DNA of 64,000 bases from contig DASVWI010000020.1 in assembly GCA_036389675.1 (NCBI GenBank), positions 62,001-126,000 on the forward strand. Direction: 5' to 3'. Within the stretch, counting starts at the first letter, position 1; each line of letters begins with the position of its first letter. The translations under genes and the position numbers were made by a program. This document shows positions 27,216 to 35,535 of this stretch, one piece after another. Under the pieces are notes generated by a model that worked only from the letters and a program-made list of their open reading frames with translations, was not told the DNA's origin and did no database searches. Source of the stretch: DASQYE01 sp036389675 (GTDB lineage: Bacteria; Acidobacteriota; Blastocatellia; Pyrinomonadales; Pyrinomonadaceae).

Positions 27216-27473
27216 AACCGTCCACCCGATGTATGGAAGAAACCTCTCCCCATCAACGGCTCAAAGAATCGCATCCTCGCATGGCACTAGATTTGAGGAA
27301 ACGGTCACGCTCCGGCCCGGCCTGCATTTGATCTGGTAGAAGCCGTGGACATGATCGCTAGTGAAGGGCTCTTCTGATTGCGGTCTTTCCACCCCTAAGC
27401 AGTCTGACCACTCCCTGACGCGCTGGCTACAAGTTAAACTCAGGGGCAAACGGAGCTTACCTGCGCATTGATT

Positions 27474-29270
27474 TTACTCTCTAAGCTTAGGCGCTGGCAA
27501 GGTTTCTGGTGGAAAAAGATGCGGCCAGCCAGCACTGAAGCGCAGGCGGACAAGCTCTTCAACCTCGTCCGCCGATTCGCAGGCGAGAGATGCGCGCGCG
27601 ATGGCCTCGGCGTCACGGTAATTTATCGCCGCGATTGTGCGACGAACGCGCGGGATCGATGCCGGGATCATGCTCAAGATGGTTGCGCCCAGTCCGACGA
27701 GCAGCACGGCGTAGGTCGGCGTGGCGGCCATCTCGCCGCACACCACCGCCGGAATAGAAGCCTTGCGCGCCGCCTCAATCGTATGCGAGATGCTTTCAAG
27801 CACTGCCGGGTGCAGCGAGCGGAACCAACCGGCCACCTCATCGTTGCCGCGATCAACGGCCAGCAGGTATTGAACCAGATCGTTTGTCCCGAGGCTGAAG
27901 AAGTCGACTTCGCGCGCGAGGCTGTCAGCAATCCACACAGCCGACGGAACCTCGATCATCGCCCCGATCCTCATAGGCCCGATCTCGTGCCCCTCCTTCA
28001 ATAGCGCCTCTCGCTCCTCATCAATGATGCGACGCGCACGCCTGACATCCGTAATATCAGAGATCATCGGCAGCACAATATCGAGCCGCCCCTTTGCCGC
28101 CGCGCGAAGCACAGCGCGCGCCTGCGAGCGCAAGACCTCTTCGTGAACAAGGCTGAAGCGAATCGCCCTTAAGCCGAGCGCCGGATTGCGCTCGTTTTCC
28201 AGAGCGAGGCCGCCCATCTTATCGCCTCCCAGATCGAAGAGGCGCACGGTCGCTCCGTCTTCGCCCGCCAGCTCTGCGACCTCCAGATAAGCCTCGTACT
28301 GCTCATCCTCGGAAGGCATCACGCCGCGCTGCGTCATCAGGAACTCGGAGCGATAGAGGCCGATGCCGCGCGCGCCGAATTTACGCACGCCCTCGTATTC
28401 GGCTGGCAACTCTACGTTGGCGCGCAGGGTTATCTCCACACCGTCCAGCGTGCGAAGTGAGCCGCGACCTTCATCGGTGGGGGCGACGCGCGCCAGCTCC
28501 TCGCTCGTGGCGAGCTTTTGATACGACTCTATGGTCTGCTGAGAGGGGTGAAGCAGAATCTCTCCGCGCAGCGCGTCAACGACGATCATGTCGCCCGTTC
28601 GAGCGCGGCGATAGAGGTCGCGCAAGCCCACGACCGCCGGAATGCCGAGGCCGCGCGCAATGATCGCCATATGCGATGTCCACCCGCCGGCATCCGTCGC
28701 GATGGCCCGCGCGTGGGCCAAATCCAGTTCGGCCATGGCTGAGGGCAGGAGGTCTTCGGCGACGATGACGGCGTCTTCCGTAAGCTGGCGATAGCCCGGA
28801 CGCTCTCCGCTCAAAGCGACCAGAAGGCGCTGCACCACATCCTCTATGTCGGAGCCGCGCTCGCGCAGGTAATCGTCCTTGATCTCGCTATAGACGGAGA
28901 GGAAGCGGTCTGACACGACCTTGACGGCCCACTCCGCGTTGGCCCGCTCGACGCGTATGCACTCCTCTACTTCATCGAGCAGCTTGCGGTCTTCGAGCAT
29001 CAACAGATGAGCGTCGAAGATGTAGGCGTGGTCGGCCCCGAGCTCTTTTTCGGCGCGGGCCTTGACGGCCAGCAGTTGCCTGCGCGCAAGGCGCACGGCG
29101 GCGCGAAAGCGTCTGAGCTCTTTCGCCACGTCCGTTTCATTCAGCGATGTTCGGTAGACCTGACGCGCGCCCGTGTGGATACGCAGGACGTGACCGACGA
29201 CGACGCCGTCCGACACGCTGAGACCGCTCCAGCGCTGCTCCTTCTTCACACCGCGTACACGCTCGCTCAT
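27474..29270 (-). CDS. ptsI: PTS enzyme I (phosphoenolpyruvate-protein phosphotransferase)
   Basis: 598 aa. Transfers phosphate from PEP to HPr. The active-site His is in GGWTSHMAIIARGLGIPAVVG (about residue 185). The C-terminal TIM-barrel has RSEFLMTQR, FFSLGTNDLVQY and the Cys loop VVCGEMAATP. The start ATG at 29270 overlaps the ptsH stop (ATGA), implying translational coupling; the upstream extension to 29309 lies inside ptsH. Last gene of the rpoN-PTS run. Confidence 0.96.
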   Translation of the reverse strand: MSERVRGVKKEQRWSGLSVSDGVVVGHVLRIHTGARQVYRTSLNETDVAKELRRFRAAVRLARRQLLAVKARAEKELGADHAYIFDAHLLMLEDRKLLDEVEECIRVERANAEWAVKVVSDRFLSVYSEIKDDYLRERGSDIEDVVQRLLVALSGERPGYRQLTEDAVIVAEDLLPSAMAELDLAHARAIATDAGGWTSHMAIIARGLGIPAVVGLRDLYRRARTGDMIVVDALRGEILLHPSQQTIESYQKLATSEELARVAPTDEGRGSLRTLDGVEITLRANVELPAEYEGVRKFGARGIGLYRSEFLMTQRGVMPSEDEQYEAYLEVAELAGEDGATVRLFDLGGDKMGGLALENERNPALGLRAIRFSLVHEEVLRSQARAVLRAAAKGRLDIVLPMISDITDVRRARRIIDEEREALLKEGHEIGPMRIGAMIEVPSAVWIADSLAREVDFFSLGTNDLVQYLLAVDRGNDEVAGWFRSLHPAVLESISHTIEAARKASIPAVVCGEMAATPTYAVLLVGLGATILSMIPASIPRVRRTIAAINYRDAEAIARASLACESADEVEELVRLRFSAGWPHLFPPETLPAPKLRE

Positions 29271-29545
29271 GGCTCGGCCTCTCCGAAACCGCAGGCGAAC
29301 AACTCGCACAATGCGCGGACGGCCTCTTTTTCATCCGCGCCGTCGGCGGCCAGAAGCAGTTCCGTGCCGCGCGATGCCGCGAGCATTAACACGCTGAGGA
29401 TTGATTTGGCGTCGGCGGTCGCGCTGCCGTCCAGACGTTCCAGCCGCAGCATGCTCTGGTAGCCGTTGGCAGTCTTGACCAGTTGCGCCGCCGCGCGCGC
29501 GTGCAGGCCCAGACGATTGATGATGCGAACTCTCTCTTCGACCAT
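29267..29545 (-). CDS. ptsH: HPr phosphocarrier protein
   Basis: 92 aa. His15 in RLGLHARAA is the PEP-dependent phosphorylation site. Ser48 in DAKSIL corresponds to the regulatory Ser46 that HPr kinase modifies, and an hprK gene is present four genes upstream. Starts directly after the EIIA stop and overlaps ptsI by 4 nt. Confidence 0.95.
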   Translation of the reverse strand: MVEERVRIINRLGLHARAAAQLVKTANGYQSMLRLERLDGSATADAKSILSVLMLAASRGTELLLAADGADEKEAVRALCELFACGFGEAEP

Positions 29546-30004
29546 TCAGCTCTTCTTATGCGGAGCGAGCAGGTCGCCCGCGAGATAGATTCCCTCACGC
29601 CCCTGATCGCGCACGCGCCGCGCGACATCCGAAAGCGATTCTTCATCCGACTGGCTCGCCAGCTTAATCACCATCGGCAGGTTCACGCCCGTCACCACCT
29701 CGACCTCGCCTTCGGCGAGAAACATAGCGCCGATGTTGGTCGGCGTGCCTCCGAACATATCCGTCAGGAGCAGTACGCCGCGCCCCTGTGAGACCTGCCG
29801 AATGGCACGCTCGACCTCGGCGCGCGCCGCATCGACATCATCATGCCAGCCGATGGAGACGGACGTGATGTGCGAGACAGCGCCGACGATCATCTCGGCA
29901 GCGGCCAGCAACTCGTTAGCGAGATGGCCGTGCGTCACGACTACACCCGCGACCAGACGCCGGGGGCTCGCCCCTGCTTCTTTCTTATCAGGATTTTCAC
30001 TCAT
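29546..30004 (-). CDS. PTS EIIA component, mannose/fructose (ManX) type
   Basis: 152 aa, of which about the first 15 are a charged extension. The phosphorylated His is in GVVVTHGHLANELL, and LLLTDMFGGTPTNIG and GVNLPMVIKL are typical of the mannose-family EIIA fold. No EIIB, EIIC or EIID genes follow, so this EIIA probably serves regulation rather than sugar uptake. Sits between rapZ and ptsH with 12 bp and 0 bp gaps. Confidence 0.93.
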   Translation of the reverse strand: MSENPDKKEAGASPRRLVAGVVVTHGHLANELLAAAEMIVGAVSHITSVSIGWHDDVDAARAEVERAIRQVSQGRGVLLLTDMFGGTPTNIGAMFLAEGEVEVVTGVNLPMVIKLASQSDEESLSDVARRVRDQGREGIYLAGDLLAPHKKS

Positions 30005-30016
30005 AACGGAATGGTC

Positions 30017-30949
30017 TCATTTCTCCTTTCTCTGGCGTCGTTTTACCTTCCTCACGTCGCGATGAATGGCCTGCGCGTCGAAGCCCGCGCTGCGCAGGCG
30101 GCGCGCGAGCGCGTTGGCGATCATGACAGAGCGATGGCGTCCGCCGGTGCAGCCGATGCCGACCGTGACATACGACTTTCCCTCGCGCTTGTAAAGCGGC
30201 AGCAGGTAGTCCAGCAGATCATAGAAGCGCGCGATGGTCTCTTTCACGTCCGGCTTGGATTTCAGGAAGTTGACCACGCGGCTGTCATGGCCCGAAAGCT
30301 CTCGCAGCTCCGGGACGAAGTGCGGATTGGGAAGATGTCGCACATCGAACAAAAGCTCCATGTCGCGCGGGTTGCCGTACTTGTGGCCGAAGCTCAGGAC
30401 TTGAACGCGCATGGGCGTGCCGCCGGCTTCCGGGCTGAAGCGCTCAAGAAGGAGCGCGCGCAGGGTGTGAACGGTATGCTCCGAGGTGTCGATGATGTGG
30501 TCGGCGTGAGCGCGTATGTCGTCCATGGCGGCGCGCTCGGCGCGTATCGCCGCCTCAAGGCCGTCGCCCTTGTCAGCCGGGTGCGGTCGGCGCGTCTCCG
30601 AGAAACGCCGCTGCAAGGCGGCATCGGAAGCCTCAAGGAAAAGGATAAAGACTTTGAGGCCGCGACGCCGCAGGTCTTTCAGCTTGGCGTCGAACTCGTA
30701 GAGAAAGTGGCCCTCGCGTATGTTGATGACGAGTGCGGCGCGCTCTATGGACGCGTGGTCGTCTTCGCCTGTTTCGACCAGACGGGCGAAGGTCGGCAGG
30801 AGCGTGATCGGCAGATTGTCAACGCAGAAATAGCCTAAGTCTTCAAAGGCGTTGGTGGCCGATGACATGCCGGAACCGCTGAGGCCCGTGATGATGACTA
30901 TATCGGGTGCATTAACCCTTGCGCCGTCCAGCTCTTTTTTATTCGACAT
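30017..30949 (-). CDS. rapZ: RapZ/YvcJ-family nucleotide-binding protein with altered Walker A
   Basis: 310 aa from MSNKKELDG at 30949; the start overlaps the end of hprK by 11 nt. N-terminal P-loop domain, central FFSETRRPHP-like region, and the well conserved C-terminal domain (SFGHKYGNPRDMELLFDVR, VGIGCTGGRHRSVMIA) that in E. coli binds glmZ RNA and glucosamine-6-phosphate. The Walker A reads GLSGSGMSS: the invariant Lys is Met28 (codon ATG instead of AAG). This would weaken or abolish nucleotide binding unless compensated. In other phyla RapZ links envelope precursor supply to PTS state. Confidence 0.93.
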   Translation of the reverse strand: MSNKKELDGARVNAPDIVIITGLSGSGMSSATNAFEDLGYFCVDNLPITLLPTFARLVETGEDDHASIERAALVINIREGHFLYEFDAKLKDLRRRGLKVFILFLEASDAALQRRFSETRRPHPADKGDGLEAAIRAERAAMDDIRAHADHIIDTSEHTVHTLRALLLERFSPEAGGTPMRVQVLSFGHKYGNPRDMELLFDVRHLPNPHFVPELRELSGHDSRVVNFLKSKPDVKETIARFYDLLDYLLPLYKREGKSYVTVGIGCTGGRHRSVMIANALARRLRSAGFDAQAIHRDVRKVKRRQRKEK

Positions 30950-31979
30950 CACCACCCGTAAGGGGGTCGGCAGCATTATCACTACTACTGCCAGCCGCCG
31001 GTTGCCTCCTGCTTTCTGTCTCCGCACTCTCTTTGTCCGCCGCCGCGAGCATGCGCGTATGGCGCTCGACGAAAAGGCGCGCGGCGTCGTAGCCGCCCGT
31101 CCGCAGTAGCTGAACGCGCACAGCCGTCTCCACCAGCGTTGAGAGATTACGGCCTGGGCTCACAGGTATCAAGACCTGCGGAAGCCTGATGCCCAGAATC
31201 TCCACCGAGCGCGCATCGATGCCCAGGCGATCAACCTCGATCGCTTCGTCCCAGCGCTCGAACCTGATGCAGAGGTCGACGGTTTTCGCGGCGCTGATGG
31301 CGGAGACGCCGAACAGGTCGCGTATGTTGATGATACCGAGCCCGCGAATTTCCAGATGAGCATAAAGCAGTTCCGGCGCAGAGCCGATCAGGCGATCAGC
31401 GCCGATGCGCCTGACCTCAACCACGTCGTCAGCGACTAGGCGATGCCCTCGCGCGACCAGATCGAGCGCGCATTCCGACTTGCCTATCCCCGAACAGCCT
31501 TCGAGCAGGGCTCCGACTCCGTAAATGTCCAGCAGGACTCCGTGGCGCACAGCCAGCGGCGCGAGCATCTCCTGTAGATAGTTCGTCACGACGCTGATGG
31601 CGACGGAACTCAGGAGCGGCGTTCTGAGCAGCGGCAACTGCGCTTCGTCCGCCGCCGCAATCAACTCGGCGGGAGGCTCAAGATTTTTTGTGATGAGGAG
31701 GCAGGAGATGTCGCTTAAAGAGAGATTATCAATGGCGGCGCGGCGTTTGTCCGGCTCAAGTTGGCCCAGATACCAGATTTCGCTCTGGCCCACCATCTGC
31801 AGGCGGCCCGGATTTATGTAGTTGGTGAAGCCCGCCAGCGCAAGTCCCAGCTTCTGAATGCGCGCGTTATCAATTCGACGCGTCGCCGCGCCCGCGGCTC
31901 CGGCCAGCAAGCCGAGTTCAAGCTGCGGCGGGGCATGCGCCAGAAACTCGCTGATCGTAATCGCCGGATAATCAACCAT
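30939..31979 (-). CDS. hprK: HPr kinase/phosphorylase
   Basis: 346 aa from MVDYPAITI at 31979; the 21 upstream codons are heptad-repeat DNA. N-terminal domain, then the catalytic domain with conserved RHGVLLDIYGVG (His146), Walker A GCSGIGKSECAL (161-172) and the LVADDVVEV loop. Phosphorylates and dephosphorylates HPr at the regulatory serine. A Ser-rich, acidic C-terminal tail is variable. Forms, with rapZ, EIIA, ptsH and ptsI, a signalling module. Confidence 0.95.
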   Translation of the reverse strand: MVDYPAITISEFLAHAPPQLELGLLAGAAGAATRRIDNARIQKLGLALAGFTNYINPGRLQMVGQSEIWYLGQLEPDKRRAAIDNLSLSDISCLLITKNLEPPAELIAAADEAQLPLLRTPLLSSVAISVVTNYLQEMLAPLAVRHGVLLDIYGVGALLEGCSGIGKSECALDLVARGHRLVADDVVEVRRIGADRLIGSAPELLYAHLEIRGLGIINIRDLFGVSAISAAKTVDLCIRFERWDEAIEVDRLGIDARSVEILGIRLPQVLIPVSPGRNLSTLVETAVRVQLLRTGGYDAARLFVERHTRMLAAADKESAETESRRQPAAGSSSDNAADPLTGGDVE

Positions 31980-31987
31980 AAGAAAGC

Positions 31988-32080
31988 AGTGACGAGTGAC
32001 GAGTGACCAGCGACGAGTTAAAGGCAGCTTCGCCCTCGTCACTCATCACTGGTTTTCTTCCTGCTTGTCACTCGTCACTC
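31988..32080. repeat. Heptad-repeat hairpin, GTGACGA type
   Basis: Units gtgacga, gtgacga, gtgacca, gcgacga on the left; ctcgtca, ctcatca and cttgtca, ctcgtca, ctctct on the right. It fills the gap between hpf and hprK and is read as the false N-terminal extension of hprK. Confidence 0.8.
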
Positions 32081-32084
32081 TCTT

Positions 32085-32618
32085 TTAGGGTTCGATCAGG
32101 CCGTAGTTACCGTCGCTGCGTTTGTAGATGACGGCGATGCGATTGGTATCGGCGTCGCGGAAGACAAGGAAATGATTGTCTTCACCGTCGAGACGCAGCG
32201 CTGCCTCTTCGGCTGTCATTGGCTTGATGTTATAGCGACGCGCCGCGATGATGCGCGGCGGGCGCGGGCTGGCTTCGAGAACGCCGTCAGGCGGCGGCGC
32301 GACAGAGGCTGCCGGCCTGGCCCTCTGTTTGCTGTCAATGATCTTCTTCTTGAGCTTGAGCGCCTGCTTTTCGATCTTCGCGATGGCGCGTGTCAAAGCC
32401 TGATACATGTCGGCGTTGGTGTCCCTCGCCGTCAGGGTATGGTCGCGCCAGTGGACGAGAATCTCTCCGATCTGGCGATTCTTCTCGACATCTATGATGA
32501 CATGCGCGCGGGCCGTCGAGTCGTTAAAAATGTGTTCGATCTTCTGGAAATGATCTTCGACGTGAGAGCGCAGCGCAGGCGTCACCTCAACGTGACGACC
32601 CGTGTATTCAAATTCCAT
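32085..32618 (-). CDS. hpf: Ribosome hibernation-promoting factor, long form
   Basis: 177 aa. The N-terminal S30AE domain (MEFEYTGRHVEVTPALRSHVEDHFQKIE...) is joined by a linker to a C-terminal domain (RYNIKPMTAEEAALRLDGEDNHFLVFRDADTNRIAVIYKR) that dimerises 70S ribosomes into 100S particles in long-form HPFs. ATG 32618 has the SD ggaggg about 10 nt upstream and matches the family start, whereas the frame upstream to 32690 does not. Lies directly after rpoN, as in many bacteria. Confidence 0.95.
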   Translation of the reverse strand: MEFEYTGRHVEVTPALRSHVEDHFQKIEHIFNDSTARAHVIIDVEKNRQIGEILVHWRDHTLTARDTNADMYQALTRAIAKIEKQALKLKKKIIDSKQRARPAASVAPPPDGVLEASPRPPRIIAARRYNIKPMTAEEAALRLDGEDNHFLVFRDADTNRIAVIYKRSDGNYGLIEP

Positions 32619-32794
32619 CAGGACTATCCCTCCTCGCCATTGTTCAGCACAGGGCACGCGCCCATCGGGGACACGCCTCTGCGACCCCACGCGGTCGGAT
32701 GCTGATGATTTAACTAAGTTCTAAAGCTAAACTTTTCGCGCGACGCCAGGCCCGGGCGGGCCACAAGCGCCGCCGACGCGGGCATCGTTCACTC

Positions 32795-34408
32795 TCAGGT
32801 GACGGCGCGGCGCTCGCGCGAGCCCGGAATCTGCATCTGGTCGCGATACTTGGCGACCGTGCGACGCGACAGCTTGATGCCTTCTTTGGTCAGAATCTTG
32901 ACCACCTGATCGTCCGTGATCGGATTATGCGAATCCTCTTCCTCGATCAGCTTCTTGATTCTCAGCTTGATGATGCGGGTGGAAACCTCTTCGCCCTCTT
33001 CGTTCATCATGCCTTCGGTGAAGAAGCGGCGCAGCTCTATGACGCCCTGCGGCGTGTGCGCGTACTTGCGGTTGACGACGCGCGAAACCGTCGAGAGGTG
33101 CATCCCTATATCTTCGGCGATGTCTTTGAGCATCATCGGCTTGATGTACTGAACGCCCTTGTCCAGAAACTCGCGCTGGCGTTTGACTATCGACTCGACC
33201 ACCTTATAGATGGTCTGCCGGCGGTGCTCGATGTTCCGCAGCAGGTCGACCGCCGAGCGCATCTTATCGCGGATAAAATCGCGCGTCTCTTTGGTCGTGG
33301 TCTGTTGGCCCAGCATCTGCTGGTAGTTCTGGCTGATACGAAGGCGCGGGCTGCCGTCGTCGGCAAAGTAGATGACATAGCCGCCCAGCTCGTCGTCGTC
33401 CTCCAACTCGTCCAGCTTCTCTATGTAGATTTCGGGCGTGATGAGAACCGGCTCGTCCGACGAATAGGCGCGGCCCGGATAAGGGTCAAGGGTGCGTATG
33501 ACCTGAAGCTCGGCGAGCAGCGTCTCGACATCCACGCCGATCTGCCTGGAGAGGTTCGGCAGCTTGTGCTGCTGCAAATCGTTGAGATGCTCGCTGACGA
33601 GACGGGCCGCGAGGCGATCGCTCTCGCCGCGCGCATCGAGCTGTACAAGCAGGGATTCGCGCACGTCGCGCGCGCCGCAGCCCACCGGCTCCAAACGCAT
33701 CAGAGCCTGCCGCGCTTCCTCAACCACCTCAAGCGGCCACGGCCCCATCTCCGCGATCTCTTCGTTGGTTGCATTGAGCCGACCGTCGCTGTCCAGATTT
33801 CCGATCACGCAGATGGCCGCATCACAGACCTCGCCCTTGATCGGGCTCATGTGAAGCTGCCATTCGAGATGCTCTGAGAGCGAGGGGGGACGCGTCAAAA
33901 ACTGCTCAAAGGTCGGGGTGTCTTCCTTGTACTCGAACTCCTGCGTCTTATAGCCGGGGTCTAAGTAGTCCTGAAACTCGCGCCCGAAATCAATCTCCTC
34001 GAAGGGGTCGCGGGCGGCCTCGTCCGCGCCGCCATCTTCGCCCGCCTCGCCAGCCGAGAGGCTTTCAGTAGCTTCTATGCCCTGACCCTCGGCATACAGG
34101 CTCACATCGTCAGCGTCGCCCGAGCCGTTGGCGGAAGCGCCGTTGAGGTCGCCGCCTGCGGGTTCCGCCGACACCGCGTCGAAACTACTCGCAGCATCGC
34201 CGCTCGCCAGTTGGTCAAGGATTTTTTCGGCCAGCTCCTGCGTCTCTTCGTGCGAGGCGACTTCCTCCAGCACGGGATTCTCCAGAAGCTGCTGTTGAAT
34301 CAGATCGGTGAGTTCGAGCGTGGTCATCTGCAACATCTCTATGCGCTGGCGCAGCTGCGGCGTCAGGACGAGACGTTGCGAAAGACTGGTTGTAAGCTTA
34401 ACGGACAT
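32795..34408 (-). CDS. rpoN: RNA polymerase sigma-54 factor
   Basis: 537 aa. Region I begins SQRLVLTPQLRQRIEMLQMTTLEL, the activator-interacting Gln/Leu-rich domain. An acidic region II (about 65-145, rich in Asp/Glu/Gly) follows, then the core-binding and HTH regions. The C-terminal RpoN box is present as RRTVAKYRDQM. It directs transcription from -24/-12 promoters with NtrC-type activators, one of which is encoded at 12625-14028. Gap of about 210 bp from lptB contains a one-armed heptad repeat. Confidence 0.97.
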   Translation of the reverse strand: MSVKLTTSLSQRLVLTPQLRQRIEMLQMTTLELTDLIQQQLLENPVLEEVASHEETQELAEKILDQLASGDAASSFDAVSAEPAGGDLNGASANGSGDADDVSLYAEGQGIEATESLSAGEAGEDGGADEAARDPFEEIDFGREFQDYLDPGYKTQEFEYKEDTPTFEQFLTRPPSLSEHLEWQLHMSPIKGEVCDAAICVIGNLDSDGRLNATNEEIAEMGPWPLEVVEEARQALMRLEPVGCGARDVRESLLVQLDARGESDRLAARLVSEHLNDLQQHKLPNLSRQIGVDVETLLAELQVIRTLDPYPGRAYSSDEPVLITPEIYIEKLDELEDDDELGGYVIYFADDGSPRLRISQNYQQMLGQQTTTKETRDFIRDKMRSAVDLLRNIEHRRQTIYKVVESIVKRQREFLDKGVQYIKPMMLKDIAEDIGMHLSTVSRVVNRKYAHTPQGVIELRRFFTEGMMNEEGEEVSTRIIKLRIKKLIEEEDSHNPITDDQVVKILTKEGIKLSRRTVAKYRDQMQIPGSRERRAVT

Positions 34409-34502
34409 ACCTGCTTGAATGACTACCTTGTGTAATTCGTCGCTCTTATGTTTTTGAAATCAGCGCCAGATAAGCGCGAGGTAGATTATAACTGAAAAAG
34501 TA

Positions 34503-34528
34503 AGCAGTAGTCAGTAATCAGTAGTCAG
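34503..34528. repeat. Heptad-repeat, CAGTAGT type, one arm
   Basis: cagtagt, cagtaat, cagtagt, cag form a single arm of 7-bp units with no inverted partner nearby. It lies in the gap between lptB and rpoN. Confidence 0.65.
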
Positions 34529-34622
34529 ATCGGCGAAAAATATTTTGAGTGTCGGAATGAATGTGCCCAAACCGCCGCGCTAAAGTCAAGCGCCACCCGG
34601 CTGAAGGCCGACTGCTGTTAAT

Positions 34623-35450
34623 CTACAGCCGGAACTTGTCGCCGAGGTAGAGCCGCCGCACCTCCGCGTCCTCGGTCAATTCCTGCGGCGCGCCCGCACG
34701 GAAGATACGCCCCTCGGCCATGATATAAGCGCGATCCGTCACGCCCAGTGTCTCGCGCACGTTATGATCTGTGATGAGTATGCCGATGCCGCGCCCGCGC
34801 AGGTAAAGAATCATATTCTGGATATCGTCCACAGCCTTGGGGTCAATCCCGGCGAAAGGCTCGTCGAGGAGGATGAACTGCGGCTCGGTGGCGAGAGCGC
34901 GGGCGATCTCTGTGCGGCGGCGCTCGCCGCCCGAGAGAGCATCGCCGCGGGTATTACGCACATGCGAGATGCCAAACTCTTCGAGCAGCTCTTCCAATCT
35001 CTTGAAGCGCTCGCGCCGACGCAGGCCCAAAGTCTCAAGCACGGCCAGGATGTTCTGCGCCGCCGTCATGCGCCGAAACACGGAGGGCTCCTGCGGCAGG
35101 TAGCCGACGCCGAGGCGCGCGCGCAGGTACATTGGAAGCCGCGTGATGTCGCGCTCGCCCAGACTAATCACGCCGCGATCAGGCTGCTCAAGACCGATGA
35201 GCATGTAAAAGGTCGTCGTCTTGCCCGCGCCGTTGGCCCCGAGGAGGCCCACGACCTCGCCCGGCTCGACGTGCAGGCTGACATTATCAACCACACGCCG
35301 CCTGCCGTAAGACTTCTGCAAGCCAACGGAGGCCAGAGCCGACCGCGACGGCAACTCTCTATGACTATCGAGGCCACGCGCCGCCGCCGCTGTCTCGGCG
35401 CGCGCCGGAACAGTGACCACCGTCCCACCCTCTTCTCGCTCCTTAATCAT
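34623..35450 (-). CDS. lptB: LPS export ABC transporter ATP-binding protein
   Basis: 275 aa from MIKEREEGG. A 40-residue N-terminal extension precedes the ATPase domain: Walker A GANGAGKTTTF, Q-loop YLPQEPSVFRRM, signature ALSGGERRRTEIARAL, Walker B FILLDEPFAGIDP and switch His in LITDHNVRET. The LptB-specific GYLPQEPSVFR and DPKAVDDIQ stretches support the name over other ATPases. Drives LPS extraction from the inner membrane with LptF/G (not in the window). Upstream neighbour is the fused lptC-lptA. Confidence 0.95.
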   Translation of the reverse strand: MIKEREEGGTVVTVPARAETAAAARGLDSHRELPSRSALASVGLQKSYGRRRVVDNVSLHVEPGEVVGLLGANGAGKTTTFYMLIGLEQPDRGVISLGERDITRLPMYLRARLGVGYLPQEPSVFRRMTAAQNILAVLETLGLRRRERFKRLEELLEEFGISHVRNTRGDALSGGERRRTEIARALATEPQFILLDEPFAGIDPKAVDDIQNMILYLRGRGIGILITDHNVRETLGVTDRAYIMAEGRIFRAGAPQELTEDAEVRRLYLGDKFRL

Positions 35451-35457
35451 AAAATCA

Positions 35458-35535
35458 GCGACGAGTGACGAGTGACAAGTGACGAGCATGGACTAAGCAT
35501 TTAACTTGTCACCCGCCACCGGTCACTTCTCACTG
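35458..35535. repeat. Heptad-repeat hairpin, GTGACGA type
   Basis: gcgacga, gtgacga, gtgacaa, gtgacga on the left; cttgtca, cccgcca, ccggtca, cttctca, ctg on the right. Located between lptCA and lptB; the stop codon of lptCA lies within the right arm. Confidence 0.8.
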
